A DNA stretch of 15,962 nucleotides. It comes from Flavobacteriaceae bacterium (lineage in GTDB: Bacteria; Bacteroidota; Bacteroidia; Flavobacteriales; Flavobacteriaceae). The DNA lies in assembly GCA_030613745.1 (NCBI GenBank), contig JAUWLK010000034.1, positions 1 through 15,962 on the forward strand. Reading direction: 5' to 3'. The translations under genes and the position numbers were made by a program. Below, one piece after another: positions 8,292-15,584 of the stretch. Position 1 is the first letter of the stretch. Every line of letters begins with the position of its first letter. Below the pieces are notes generated by a model. The model saw only the letters and a program-made list of their open reading frames with translations, had not been told where the DNA came from and searched no databases.

Positions 8292-8323
8292 TAAAGTTAC
8301 GAAAACAAGGTCTATTTTACAAA
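8292..8323 (-). promoter_or_regulatory. Bacteroidota-type promoter of the flavin/M20/P-loop operon
   Basis: On the minus strand, TTTG (8323-8320), 20 nt, then TAACTTTA (8299-8292) matches the TTTG / TAnnTTTG consensus except for the last base. The leader to the ATG at 8258 would be about 27 nt. Confidence 0.6.
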
Positions 8324-8349
8324 TATTTATATTAAAATAATTGTATAAA

Positions 8350-8378
8350 GAAAATGCGAGCCATAGCTCGCACTTTAA
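8350..8378 (-). terminator. Intrinsic terminator of hppA
   Basis: TGCGAGC (8355-8361) and GCTCGCA (8366-8372) form a perfect 7-bp GC-rich stem with a 4-nt loop. On the minus strand it is followed by TTTTCTTT. It lies about 30 nt past the hppA stop and is the most GC-rich stem in this stretch. Confidence 0.85.
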
Positions 8379-8401
8379 TATATTCAAAAAAGTAAAAAAA
8401 A

Positions 8402-10786
8402 TTATTCTTTTTTCTTTACTAATTTATCAACGTCTTCTCCTTCCAAAGTCTCTACTTCTACTTTTTTTTTACCATCAATAGTAGTTGTTGTAGTAATAGT
8501 TGCAGTTTTTTCACCAACATCTTTTACTTCAACTATAACTTCTTTCTCAACTTCTTTAGAAACTGTAGATTCTTCATGTAATTCAATTGTAGTATTATTG
8601 TGAGCTTCTACTTTATCTAAATTTAAAGCTATACTTGGTGCAATAACCAAAGCAACAACCGACATTAATTTTAATAAAATATTTAATGAGGGACCTGAAG
8701 TATCTTTAAAAGGATCACCAACTGTATCACCTACAATACCAGCTTTATGAGGCGCAGAACCTTTTCCGTATTCTACACCGTCAATTGTAACACCTTCTTC
8801 TATCATTTTTTTGGCATTATCCCATGCACCTCCGGCATTTGATTGAAAAATTGCCATTAATACACCTGTTACTGTTACACCAGCTAATAAACCTCCTAAC
8901 ATTTCAGCACCTCCAATGAATCCAACTAAAACAGGAGAAGCAATAGCTAAAACTCCTGGTAGTATCATTTCTTTAATAGACGCTTTTGTTGAAATATCAA
9001 CACATTTATCATATTCAACTACACCATCAGCTTTTTCCAAAATAGCTTTCTCTTCAGGAGTAGCTTTTTCCATATCAGCTTCGTATTTTTTCATTATTTC
9101 CAAAGCTGCTTTTAATTCCGGAATTTCTTTAAACTGTCGACGAACCTCTTTAATCATTTCCATTGCTGCTCTACCAACGGCACTCATAGAAAGTGCTGAA
9201 AAAACAAATGGTAACATCCCCCCAACAAATAAACCAGCCATTACAGTTGATTTAGAAATATCAATTGTTGTAATATTGGCTTGTTGCATAAATGCTGAAA
9301 ATAATGCCAATGCGGTTAGTGCAGCTGAAGCAATAGCAAAACCTTTACCAATTGCTGCAGTTGTATTTCCAACGGCATCTAATTTATCAGTTCTTTCACG
9401 AACTTCTTTCGGTAATTCTGCCATTTGAGCAATACCTCCTGCATTATCAGAAACCGGACCATAAGCATCAACAGCTAATTGGATACCTGTATTTGCTAAC
9501 ATACCTACAGCCGCAATAGCGATACCGTATAAACCTGCAAAATTAAATGATAAAATTATAGCAGCCGCAATTAACAAAATTGGAATAGCGGTTGACATCA
9601 TACCTAATGCTAAACCTGCAATAATATTTGTAGCTGAACCTGTTACAGATTGATTTACTATTCTAGTTACAGGCATTGTGCCTGTACCAGTGTAAAACTC
9701 TGTGATCAACCCTACGCCTAATCCGGCAACAAGACCTACAATAGTAGCCCAAAACACTCCCATTGAAGAATATTCAATTCCTTTATATTCCCAGACTTCA
9801 GGTAAAAATTGTTGAATTAAAAAATATGAAGCAACAACCATTATAGCTGATGATAAATATTCACCAAGATTAAGTGCTGCTTGTGGATTACCTCCTTCTT
9901 TAACTTTAACAAAAAAAGTACCAATAATTGAAGTGATTATTCCTATTGCTGCAAGAGATAATGGTAATAATACTGCACCTAATTTAAAATCGGCAAAAGC
10001 CTCAATATTAAAAAATACAGCACCTAACACCATGGTTGCAATGATTGAACCTACAAACGATTCAAATAAATCAGCTCCCATTCCTGCAACATCTCCTACA
10101 TTATCACCAACATTATCTGCAATAGTAGCTGGGTTTAACGGATGATCTTCAGGAATACCAGCTTCTACTTTACCAACTAAATCAGCACCAACATCAGCTG
10201 CTTTGGTATAAATACCTCCACCAACACGAGCAAATAAAGCAATAGATGATGCACCTAATGAAAACCCTGAAATTATGTTTAGTACTGTAACTAATCCATT
10301 TTTATCATCAACACCATATAACTTACTATAAAATAAAAATAAACTACTTAAGCCTATAACACCTAATGAAACAACACCGATACCCATTACCGCACCTCCA
10401 GAAAAAGCAACTTCTAATGCTTTATTCAAGGATGTACGAGCAGCATTTGTTGTTCTAACATTTGCTTTAGTAGCTATTCGCATTCCTATAAAACCAGCTA
10501 AAGCCGACATTAAAGCTCCAACTACAAATGATAATGCTACAAATCCACTTGAATTTTCTTCAGAATTACCTTTAAAAATTAATAAAACTGCTACTGCAAT
10601 TACAAAGATTGATAGTACTTTGTACTCAGCCTTTAAAAAGGCCAAAGCACCATCACTAATATGTTTGGCAATTGTTGCCATTTTCTCTGTTCCTACTTCT
10701 TGCTTAGTAACCCAAGCAGATTTAAAGAACATAAATATCAAGCCAACAACTCCAGCGAGGGGTAATAAGTAAATTAAACTGTCCAT
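8402..10786 (-). CDS. hppA: Membrane-bound ion-pumping pyrophosphatase, K+-dependent type
   Basis: Hydrolyses cytoplasmic pyrophosphate and pumps H+ and/or Na+ across the inner membrane. The 794-residue protein has many membrane segments. The substrate-binding loops are [20 protein letters not shown] (189-208), [20 protein letters not shown] (224-243), and, near the end, DNAKKM with [15 protein letters not shown] (656-700). In [13 protein letters not shown]477 and G480 stand where K+-independent enzymes have Lys and Thr, so the K+-dependent class is expected. That class includes Na+- and Na+,H+-pumps, and ion specificity cannot be settled by eye. The hydrophobic core ends near 720. Residues 721-794 form an extra Glu/Lys/Thr-rich tail ([14 protein letters not shown], a Thr run, ending KLVKKKE), unusual for the family. 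Its own -7 element and terminator imply a single-gene transcript. Confidence 0.96.
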   Translation of the reverse strand: MDSLIYLLPLAGVVGLIFMFFKSAWVTKQEVGTEKMATIAKHISDGALAFLKAEYKVLSIFVIAVAVLLIFKGNSEENSSGFVALSFVVGALMSALAGFIGMRIATKANVRTTNAARTSLNKALEVAFSGGAVMGIGVVSLGVIGLSSLFLFYSKLYGVDDKNGLVTVLNIISGFSLGASSIALFARVGGGIYTKAADVGADLVGKVEAGIPEDHPLNPATIADNVGDNVGDVAGMGADLFESFVGSIIATMVLGAVFFNIEAFADFKLGAVLLPLSLAAIGIITSIIGTFFVKVKEGGNPQAALNLGEYLSSAIMVVASYFLIQQFLPEVWEYKGIEYSSMGVFWATIVGLVAGLGVGLITEFYTGTGTMPVTRIVNQSVTGSATNIIAGLALGMMSTAIPILLIAAAIILSFNFAGLYGIAIAAVGMLANTGIQLAVDAYGPVSDNAGGIAQMAELPKEVRERTDKLDAVGNTTAAIGKGFAIASAALTALALFSAFMQQANITTIDISKSTVMAGLFVGGMLPFVFSALSMSAVGRAAMEMIKEVRRQFKEIPELKAALEIMKKYEADMEKATPEEKAILEKADGVVEYDKCVDISTKASIKEMILPGVLAIASPVLVGFIGGAEMLGGLLAGVTVTGVLMAIFQSNAGGAWDNAKKMIEEGVTIDGVEYGKGSAPHKAGIVGDTVGDPFKDTSGPSLNILLKLMSVVALVIAPSIALNLDKVEAHNNTTIELHEESTVSKEVEKEVIVEVKDVGEKTATITTTTTIDGKKKVEVETLEGEDVDKLVKKKE

Positions 10787-10815
10787 TTTGTTTTTATTAT
10801 GATTTTAAATTTTTG

Positions 10816-10823
10816 CAAAAATA
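10816..10823 (-). promoter_or_regulatory. -7 element of the hppA promoter
   Basis: TATTTTTG on the minus strand matches TAnnTTTG exactly and lies about 30 nt before the hppA ATG. No clear TTTG -33 element is present at the right distance. Confidence 0.5.
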
Positions 10824-10846
10824 GTAAAACTACTTTATATTATAAG

Positions 10847-10876
10847 AAAAGACTTAACATAAATATTAAGTCTTTT
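10847..10876 (-). terminator. Hairpin terminator downstream of tRNA-Leu
   Basis: A perfect 11-bp inverted repeat, AAAAGACTTAA (10847-10857) and TTAAGTCTTTT (10866-10876), with an 8-nt loop. It begins 2 nt past the tRNA 3' end, and the stem ends in T-rich sequence on the minus strand. It separates the tRNA from hppA. Confidence 0.75.
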
Positions 10877-10877
10877 G

Positions 10878-10961
10878 TACCTTGGGAGGGAATCGAACCC
10901 TCACTCCGTTGCCAGAACTGGATTTTGAATCCAGCGCGTCTACCAATTCCGCCACCAAGGC
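10878..10961 (-). tRNA. tRNA-Leu (anticodon CAA)
   Basis: The minus strand folds as a class II tRNA of 84 nt. Acceptor GCCTTGG (from 10961) pairs with CCAAGGT, with one G-U at the end. The D arm carries GGCGGAATTGGTAGAC. The anticodon stem CTGGA/TCCAG encloses loop TTCAAAA, giving anticodon CAA, which reads UUG. A long variable arm typical of tRNA-Leu follows, then the T arm GAGGG-TTCGATT-CCCTC. The discriminator is A. CCA is not encoded and must be added enzymatically. It stands alone between the divergent hppA and prs transcripts and has its own promoter and terminator. Confidence 0.97.
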
Positions 10962-10974
10962 AAATTTTGGAGTG

Positions 10975-10982
10975 CAAATATA
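10975..10982 (-). promoter_or_regulatory. -7 element of the tRNA-Leu promoter
   Basis: TATATTTG on the minus strand matches TAnnTTTG exactly and is 13 nt from the mature 5' end. No convincing -33 TTTG was found. Confidence 0.55.
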
Positions 10983-11084
10983 AGTCATTTGTTTAAATTA
11001 TTTTATTATTTTTAGAGCTTTTATTTATTAGAAAACAAATTTTCTATAAGTAAATTATATTATAAAAAGTTCTATATAAATACA

Positions 11085-11113
11085 TTGACATTTGAAATAA
11101 ATAATTAATTTTG
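11085..11113 (+). promoter_or_regulatory. Promoter of prs-rplY
   Basis: TTG (11085-11087, within TTGACA), 18 nt, then TAATTTTG (11106-11113) fits the Bacteroidota consensus with a perfect -7 element. The leader to ATG 11157 is about 35-40 nt. Together with the tRNA and its signals this accounts for the 370-nt gap between hppA and prs. Confidence 0.65.
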
Positions 11114-11156
11114 CAAAAAAATAAACCAAAAACTACTCTCTAAAACACACAACTTT

Positions 11157-12098
11157 ATGAAACTAAAAATTCCAAAACCAAAAATTTTTGCTTGTTCACA
11201 AAGCACTGATTTAGCACAAAAAATTGCTAATGAATATGGTTTAGAACTTGGAAAAGTCAATAAAAATATTTTTAGTGACGGCGAATTTCAAATTTCTTTT
11301 GAAGAATCAATTAGAGGTCGTAGAATATTTTTAATTGGCTCAACAATGCCTCCCAACGACAACTTAATGGAAATGCTATTGATGATTGATGCAGCAAAAC
11401 GTGCTTCTGCTCGTCATATAACAGCTGTTATACCATATTATGGCTGGGCTAGGCAAGACAGAAAGGATAAACCCAGAGTTCCGATTGCAGCTAAAATGGT
11501 AGCCAAATTACTACAAGCTGCTGGTGCCACTCGTATAATAACCATGGACTTACATGCTGATCAAATTCAAGGTTTTTTTGAAATACCAGTTGATCATTTA
11601 TATGCTTCAACTATACTTTTACCTCATATTGTAAATTTAAACCTAAATAATATAACCATAGCATCACCTGATATGGGAGGTTCTAAAAGGGCTTATGCTT
11701 ATTCAAAATTTTTAAATAGTGAAGTGGTTATTTGCTATAAACAACGCAAAAAAGCAAATATAATTTCACATATGGAATTGATTGGTGATGTAACCGGGAG
11801 AAACGTAATTATAGTTGATGACATGGTAGATACTGCAGGAACATTAGCAAAAGCAGCTGACTTAATGATTGAAAAAGGTGCAATTAGTGTTAGAGCTATA
11901 ACTACCCATGCTATTTTATCAGGAAATGCATATAATCGAATTGAAAAGTCAAGTTTAGAAGAATTAATTGTTACAGATACAATTCCTTTAAATCAAACAA
12001 GTTCTAAAATAAAAGTAGTATCTTGCGCCCCTTTATTTGCTGATGTGATGCATAAAGTTCAAAACAATACGTCTATTAGCGGTAAATTTTTAATGTAA
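11157..12098 (+). CDS. prs: Ribose-phosphate pyrophosphokinase (PRPP synthetase)
   Basis: Makes phosphoribosyl pyrophosphate from ribose-5-phosphate and ATP, feeding purine, pyrimidine, NAD, His and Trp synthesis (cytoplasmic hexamer). The 313-residue length is normal. Visible landmarks are FSDGEFQISFEESIRG (39-54), the catalytic flexible-loop region PYYGWARQDRKDKPR (93-107), the metal-binding His in MDLHADQIQGFF (H133), PDMGG (171-175), and the PRPP-binding loop VIIVDDMVDTAGT (217-229). The ATG at 11157 follows a promoter closely and no competing start is plausible. It is followed 18 nt later by rplY in one transcription unit that ends at the 12797-12830 terminator. This prs-rplY-pth order is a standard arrangement in flavobacteria. 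Confidence 0.97.
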   Translation: MKLKIPKPKIFACSQSTDLAQKIANEYGLELGKVNKNIFSDGEFQISFEESIRGRRIFLIGSTMPPNDNLMEMLLMIDAAKRASARHITAVIPYYGWARQDRKDKPRVPIAAKMVAKLLQAAGATRIITMDLHADQIQGFFEIPVDHLYASTILLPHIVNLNLNNITIASPDMGGSKRAYAYSKFLNSEVVICYKQRKKANIISHMELIGDVTGRNVIIVDDMVDTAGTLAKAADLMIEKGAISVRAITTHAILSGNAYNRIEKSSLEELIVTDTIPLNQTSSKIKVVSCAPLFADVMHKVQNNTSISGKFLM

Positions 12099-12116
12099 AC
12101 AATTTAATTTAAAACA

Positions 12117-12779
12117 ATGAAATCAATTACAATCAAAGGATCTCAAAGAGAAATCGTGGGCAAGGTAGCTACCAAAGCCTTACGTAATGCTGGAAAGGTT
12201 CCTTGCGTATTATACGGAGGAGACAAAGCCATACACTTTTCAGCAAATGAATTAGCATTTAGTAAGTTAGTGTATACTCCAAATGTATATACTGCAACGG
12301 TTGAACTTGAAAATGGTGAAAAATATGAAGCTATTTTACAAGATATTCAATTTCACCCCGTAACGGATAAAATATTACATGTTGATTTTTATCAATTATT
12401 TGAAGATAAAGAAATTACTATGGAAATACCCGTTAAACTTACCGGTAATGCCCCTGGTATTGTTGCAGGTGGTGTCTTACGTTTTCCATACAGAAGACTT
12501 AGAATAAAAGCCTTACCAACTAATCTTCCTGACTTTATCAGCCTTGATATTTCAAATTTAGAAATTGGAGATAAAATATTTATCAAAGAAGTGATAAGTG
12601 ATGAATTTTCTATATTACACCCTGAAGATACGGTAATATGTCAAGTAAGTATAGCACGTGCTGCTATAGTTGATGAGGTTGAAGATGAAGAAGGTGAAGA
12701 TGAAGAAGGAACAACTGAAGGAGAAGAAGGAACAACTGAAGGAGGAGATAAAGCTTCACCTGAAGAAACCAAAGAATAA
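12117..12779 (+). CDS. rplY: 50S ribosomal protein L25/general stress protein Ctc (bL25)
   Basis: Binds 5S rRNA in the large ribosomal subunit. This is the long two-domain Ctc/TL5 type. The N-terminal 5S-binding domain (about 1-90: [32 protein letters not shown]) is followed by the C-terminal beta domain (about 95-185: [36 protein letters not shown]). The last 33 residues or so are an acidic low-complexity tail containing EDEEG twice and EEGTTEG twice in tandem. Similar acidic tails occur in Bacteroidota homologues and are probably disordered. It lies 18 nt after prs and is followed by a strong terminator. Confidence 0.95.
   Translation: MKSITIKGSQREIVGKVATKALRNAGKVPCVLYGGDKAIHFSANELAFSKLVYTPNVYTATVELENGEKYEAILQDIQFHPVTDKILHVDFYQLFEDKEITMEIPVKLTGNAPGIVAGGVLRFPYRRLRIKALPTNLPDFISLDISNLEIGDKIFIKEVISDEFSILHPEDTVICQVSIARAAIVDEVEDEEGEDEEGTTEGEEGTTEGGDKASPEETKE
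12702..12743 (+). repeat. Exact 21-nt tandem repeat (2 copies) in the rplY tail
   Basis: Positions 12702-12722 and 12723-12743 are identical and in frame, each encoding EEGTTEG. A shorter GAAGATGAAGAAGG repeat precedes it. Being a multiple of three, copy-number changes would alter tail length without a frameshift. Confidence 0.85.
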
Positions 12780-12796
12780 ATTCAAATAATTTTTTG

Positions 12797-12830
12797 AAAA
12801 AAAAGCTGTCTGAAAAGGCAGCTTTTTTTT
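12797..12830 (+). terminator. Intrinsic terminator after rplY
   Basis: The stem A-run/GCTGTC (to 12810) pairs with GGCAGC/T-run (12817-12830), including one G-U pair, around a 6-nt TGAAAA loop. It ends in eight T on the plus strand and, being A/T symmetric, may work in both directions. It lies 17 nt after the rplY stop. Confidence 0.92.
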
Positions 12831-12903
12831 ATACTTTTATGGAATGAATTTTTTTTCAAAATTTAAATCTATTTTTCTTTCAAAAAAGGATAAAACCGAT
12901 AAC

Positions 12904-13470
12904 ATGAAAAAGTTTTTAATAATCGGATTAGGAAATATAGGCGAAAAATATAAAAACACTCGTCATAATATTGGGTTTTCAATATTGGATAAATCAGCTA
13001 AAAATGAAAAAATAATATTTGAAACCAAAAAACTAGGAGATATTGCAAGATTTAAATACAAAGGAAGAACATTTATTTTATTAAAGCCAAACACTTTTAT
13101 GAACCTTAGTGGTAAAGCTGTAAAATATTGGCAAACCATTGAGAAAATTCCACTTGAAAATATATTGGTTGTTACGGATGATGTAAATATCCCTTTCGGA
13201 ACAATTCGCTTAAAAAAGAATGGAAGTGCCGGAGGTCATAACGGAATGCAAAATATTCAGGATATTTTATTAACCAATAAATTTCCCCGGTTAAGAATTG
13301 GAATTGGTGGAGATTACAAAAAAGGTCAACAAATCGATTATGTTTTGGGAGAATGGACAGAAGAAGAGCAAAATAAATTACCAGAACGTATTGAAATTTC
13401 AACCAAAGCAATTAAATCATTTGCCCTGGCAGGATTAAACAATACCATGAATGAATTTAATGGCAAGTAA
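12904..13470 (+). CDS. pth: Peptidyl-tRNA hydrolase (Pth)
   Basis: Cleaves peptidyl-tRNAs released prematurely from ribosomes so that the tRNA is recycled (cytoplasmic, essential). From ATG 12904 the protein is 188 residues, the usual size. It begins with the canonical KKFLIIGLGNIGEKYKNTRHNIGF, containing the catalytic His. It continues with LLKPNTFMNLSGKAV (substrate-binding Asn) and DDVNIPFGTIRLKKNGSAGGHNGMQNI (catalytic Asp and Asn). An in-frame ATG at 12844 would add 20 residues (FFSKFKSIFLSKKDKT...), a basic hydrophobic extension that would start 13 nt after the terminator. Some flavobacterial entries carry such an extension, so 12844 is a possible start. I prefer 12904 because it gives the canonical length. 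Confidence 0.95.
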   Translation: MKKFLIIGLGNIGEKYKNTRHNIGFSILDKSAKNEKIIFETKKLGDIARFKYKGRTFILLKPNTFMNLSGKAVKYWQTIEKIPLENILVVTDDVNIPFGTIRLKKNGSAGGHNGMQNIQDILLTNKFPRLRIGIGGDYKKGQQIDYVLGEWTEEEQNKLPERIEISTKAIKSFALAGLNNTMNEFNGK

Positions 13471-13611
13471 TCATAGGTTTTATTAAAGAATGATCGGATG
13501 ACTAATTCTTCAAAAAAATCACCCGCTCACTAATATAAAATAGTTTGTCTAACTTAAAAATTATTCCACCGTAACCGTTTACTGTTTCGTGTCTAAAGTT
13601 TTCACCCCTAA
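13471..13611. other. Junction between the pth cluster and the recombinase region
   Basis: 141 nt without a supported gene. It contains a small dyad (GTAA-CCGT-TTAC near 13571-13582) in a locally more GC-rich stretch, and the left copy of a 14-bp repeat (13595-13608). No convincing terminator for pth was found. The switch from housekeeping genes to recombinases suggests that an island boundary lies here, but the exact junction is not visible. Confidence 0.45.
13595..13608 (+). repeat. Left copy of a 14-bp direct repeat flanking the recombinase
   Basis: AAAGTTTTCACCCC here and AAACTTTTCACCCC at 15571-15584 differ at one position and lie in the same orientation. This copy is 3 nt outside the 3' end of the large serine recombinase gene. 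It is a candidate attachment or target-site repeat. Confidence 0.55.
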
Positions 13612-15495
13612 TTACTTTGGGATAGTTTCTGGTGTAATATATTTATTCCGAAACTTAATTAAAGTATCTTTTTTCCATAGTTTTCCTCGTATAGTTTTGA
13701 TTCCTTTATCATTAAGATAATCACAAATCTGTACGTTCGATTTACCACCTTCTTTTAATTTCTTAATTTTAATTATGGTGTTTTTGAGATATTCTTTATC
13801 GATATTTTCAGTTTTCTTAACAAACGTATGAATCAATTTCATACTCTTTTTACCTTCAATAATATCATATTCTAACATACCCTTTGTATCTCTACCCAGT
13901 CTTCTAAAATCATCGTCTACTAAACCAATAAAAAAGTTAATTTTCAATCTATGAGATTTTGAATTCTTATCATATTCAACTAAAATATTTTTCACAAATT
14001 TTCTAATCCAATCCCTTTGAAACTTTTTTGATTTTAATTTAATATTTGAAATATCCTTACTCATAATACGAACCCAATCAACAAATTTTGAACTATCTTT
14101 TAATATTGATAGTTCCCTATGTAAATCCTCTAATTCATCATTTTTCTTATAGATTTCCTTGTACGATTCTTTAATTATTTTTTTACCAATTGATTTTGAA
14201 GTTTCTTTGTTTGTTATCTGTACAGTAATTGATGCTATCAAATCTTCGTGTGATTCAATATTATTGGTTATACTTTTAATTTTCTTTCTAATTCTTTTAG
14301 ATTTCTCTTTTGATATTTCTACATCCTTTTCTTTTTGATTAAGTAATTCGGTTCTATATTCTTCTCTTATGTTTGATGATTTTTTAATTAAATCAATTAG
14401 ACTATTTAATACAAGTTCATCTGTTTCTTCAATTCTTAAACTTTTTTGTATTAAACATTCAGATTTAGAAATCTTCTTTTCATTAGTTTTCCATTGATGT
14501 TCAGTACATCTACCATAATAATGATTTCCATATCCTAAATCTTCTCTGTATCTATGTGATAGTTGTAGTTTACATTTATCACATTTTAGTAAACCACCAA
14601 GTAATGTTTCTTCTCTTATTTTACTGTTTCTAATTCTTAGTGTTGATATTTCAGTAATTCTATTTTGTACTATCTTAAATGTTTTATCATCAATAATTTT
14701 AGGAACTTTAACTTTTATTGGTTCTCCAATATACTTTATTTCACCATTGGGTAATTTTTTCTTCCAACGCCAAGTTTGTGTACCATTATACAAATCATTT
14801 TTCAACATCTTTATAATTGTTCCTAAACTCCAAGTTTTACTCCTTCTTGGTTTTATTTTAGTATTTCTATCTAACCACTTTCTAATTTCATTTGATGAAA
14901 CACCTTTACCGTACTTGTAGAAGATATCCTTAATTATTTTTGATTCTTCTTCGTTAAGAACAAGGTTTTTTCCTTGAACAACAAACCCAAAAGGTATTGT
15001 ACCCCCTACATAGGTATTACCTCTTAATAGTGAGTTTCTTTTACCTTGATTCGACCTCATCCTTCTTAGTTCGTTATCATATGTTGAAATAGCACCTAAA
15101 ATATTTATTAAGAGTTTTTCTGTAAAATTTGATAAATCAGTAGGTGTTGTTGAATTTCCTTGATAAATTTTAACATCATATTTATAAAAAGTTTCAATCG
15201 TTTTATAATATGCAGATGAACTTCTACCTAATCTATCAGTATTGTAAACCCAAACATTTCTAATGGGATTTTTTTTATCCTCAATTCGTTTAATTAAATT
15301 AAAAAGAACCTCTCTTTCTTCAAGTTCTACATCATATGAAGATTGAACACCTTCATCAAATTCTTCAATATCAAATCCAAGTTCATTACATAATTTTCTA
15401 CCAATATCCTTTTGGTTTTGTAACCCCTCACCTTTTCTAACTTGTTGTTCAGATGAAACACGAAATAACAAACCTATTATATTATTATCTTTCAT
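13612..15495 (-). CDS. Large serine recombinase (integrase/transposase type)
   Basis: A site-specific DNA recombinase of 627 residues. The resolvase-type catalytic domain (about 1-155) has the nucleophile in GLLFRVSSEQQ (S14 in R-V-S) and the conserved NTDRLGRS (85-92) with active-site arginines. The Recombinase domain (about 160-290) includes GGTIPFGF. The zinc-ribbon domain shows C305, C308, C330 and C347 (GGLLKCDKCK..., YYGRC, SEC). A long Lys/Glu coiled-coil-like segment follows (about 370-470), as in phage integrases such as phiC31 and in Tn-type recombinases. The C-terminal part includes a helix-turn-helix-like KEGGKSNVQICDYLNDKGIKTIRGKLW. It is complete and apparently functional. A GGTGAAAA copy precedes its start, and 14-bp repeats sit just outside both ends of the gene. 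It may insert or excise itself or a larger element. No cargo other than the neighbouring resolvase is visible. Confidence 0.92.
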   Translation of the reverse strand: MKDNNIIGLLFRVSSEQQVRKGEGLQNQKDIGRKLCNELGFDIEEFDEGVQSSYDVELEEREVLFNLIKRIEDKKNPIRNVWVYNTDRLGRSSSAYYKTIETFYKYDVKIYQGNSTTPTDLSNFTEKLLINILGAISTYDNELRRMRSNQGKRNSLLRGNTYVGGTIPFGFVVQGKNLVLNEEESKIIKDIFYKYGKGVSSNEIRKWLDRNTKIKPRRSKTWSLGTIIKMLKNDLYNGTQTWRWKKKLPNGEIKYIGEPIKVKVPKIIDDKTFKIVQNRITEISTLRIRNSKIREETLLGGLLKCDKCKLQLSHRYREDLGYGNHYYGRCTEHQWKTNEKKISKSECLIQKSLRIEETDELVLNSLIDLIKKSSNIREEYRTELLNQKEKDVEISKEKSKRIRKKIKSITNNIESHEDLIASITVQITNKETSKSIGKKIIKESYKEIYKKNDELEDLHRELSILKDSSKFVDWVRIMSKDISNIKLKSKKFQRDWIRKFVKNILVEYDKNSKSHRLKINFFIGLVDDDFRRLGRDTKGMLEYDIIEGKKSMKLIHTFVKKTENIDKEYLKNTIIKIKKLKEGGKSNVQICDYLNDKGIKTIRGKLWKKDTLIKFRNKYITPETIPK

Positions 15496-15518
15496 AATGG
15501 AATTTTAACTGACTATTA

Positions 15519-15526
15519 TTTTCACC
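15519..15526 (+). repeat. Shorter related copy of the recombinase-flanking repeat
   Basis: TTTTCACC, identical to the core of the 14-bp repeats at 13595 and 15571, sits about 24-31 nt upstream of the recombinase ATG. A -7-like TACTTTTA is nearby on the minus strand. It could be a recombinase binding or autoregulatory site, or chance. Confidence 0.3.
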
Positions 15527-15570
15527 TATAAAAGTAATTATTTAAATTATGAGTTGAAGATTTTTAATTA

Positions 15571-15584
15571 AAACTTTTCACCCC
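15571..15584 (+). repeat. Right copy of the 14-bp direct repeat
   Basis: AAACTTTTCACCCC, matching the left copy 13595-13608 at 13 of 14 positions. The last codons and stop of the downstream resolvase gene lie within it (minus-strand GGGGTGA). The repeat separates the two recombinase genes and makes a unit of about 1.99 kb between copies. Confidence 0.55.

Noticed and set aside
8916..9428. A 170-codon plus-strand frame opposite hppA
   Set aside because: It is a shadow frame on the antisense strand of a strongly conserved gene, with no family resemblance and no promoter or spacing signal of its own.
10799..10996. A 65-codon plus-strand reading frame (contains PWEGIEPSLRCQNWILNPARLPIPPPRQ)
   Set aside because: It is the antisense of the tRNA-Leu gene and its terminator; this peptide is a well-known artefact of tRNA genes.
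13486..13510. Dyad AAGAAT...ATTCTT after pth as a terminator
   Set aside because: The stem is 6 bp, AT-rich, with a 13-nt loop, and is followed on the plus strand by A rather than T.
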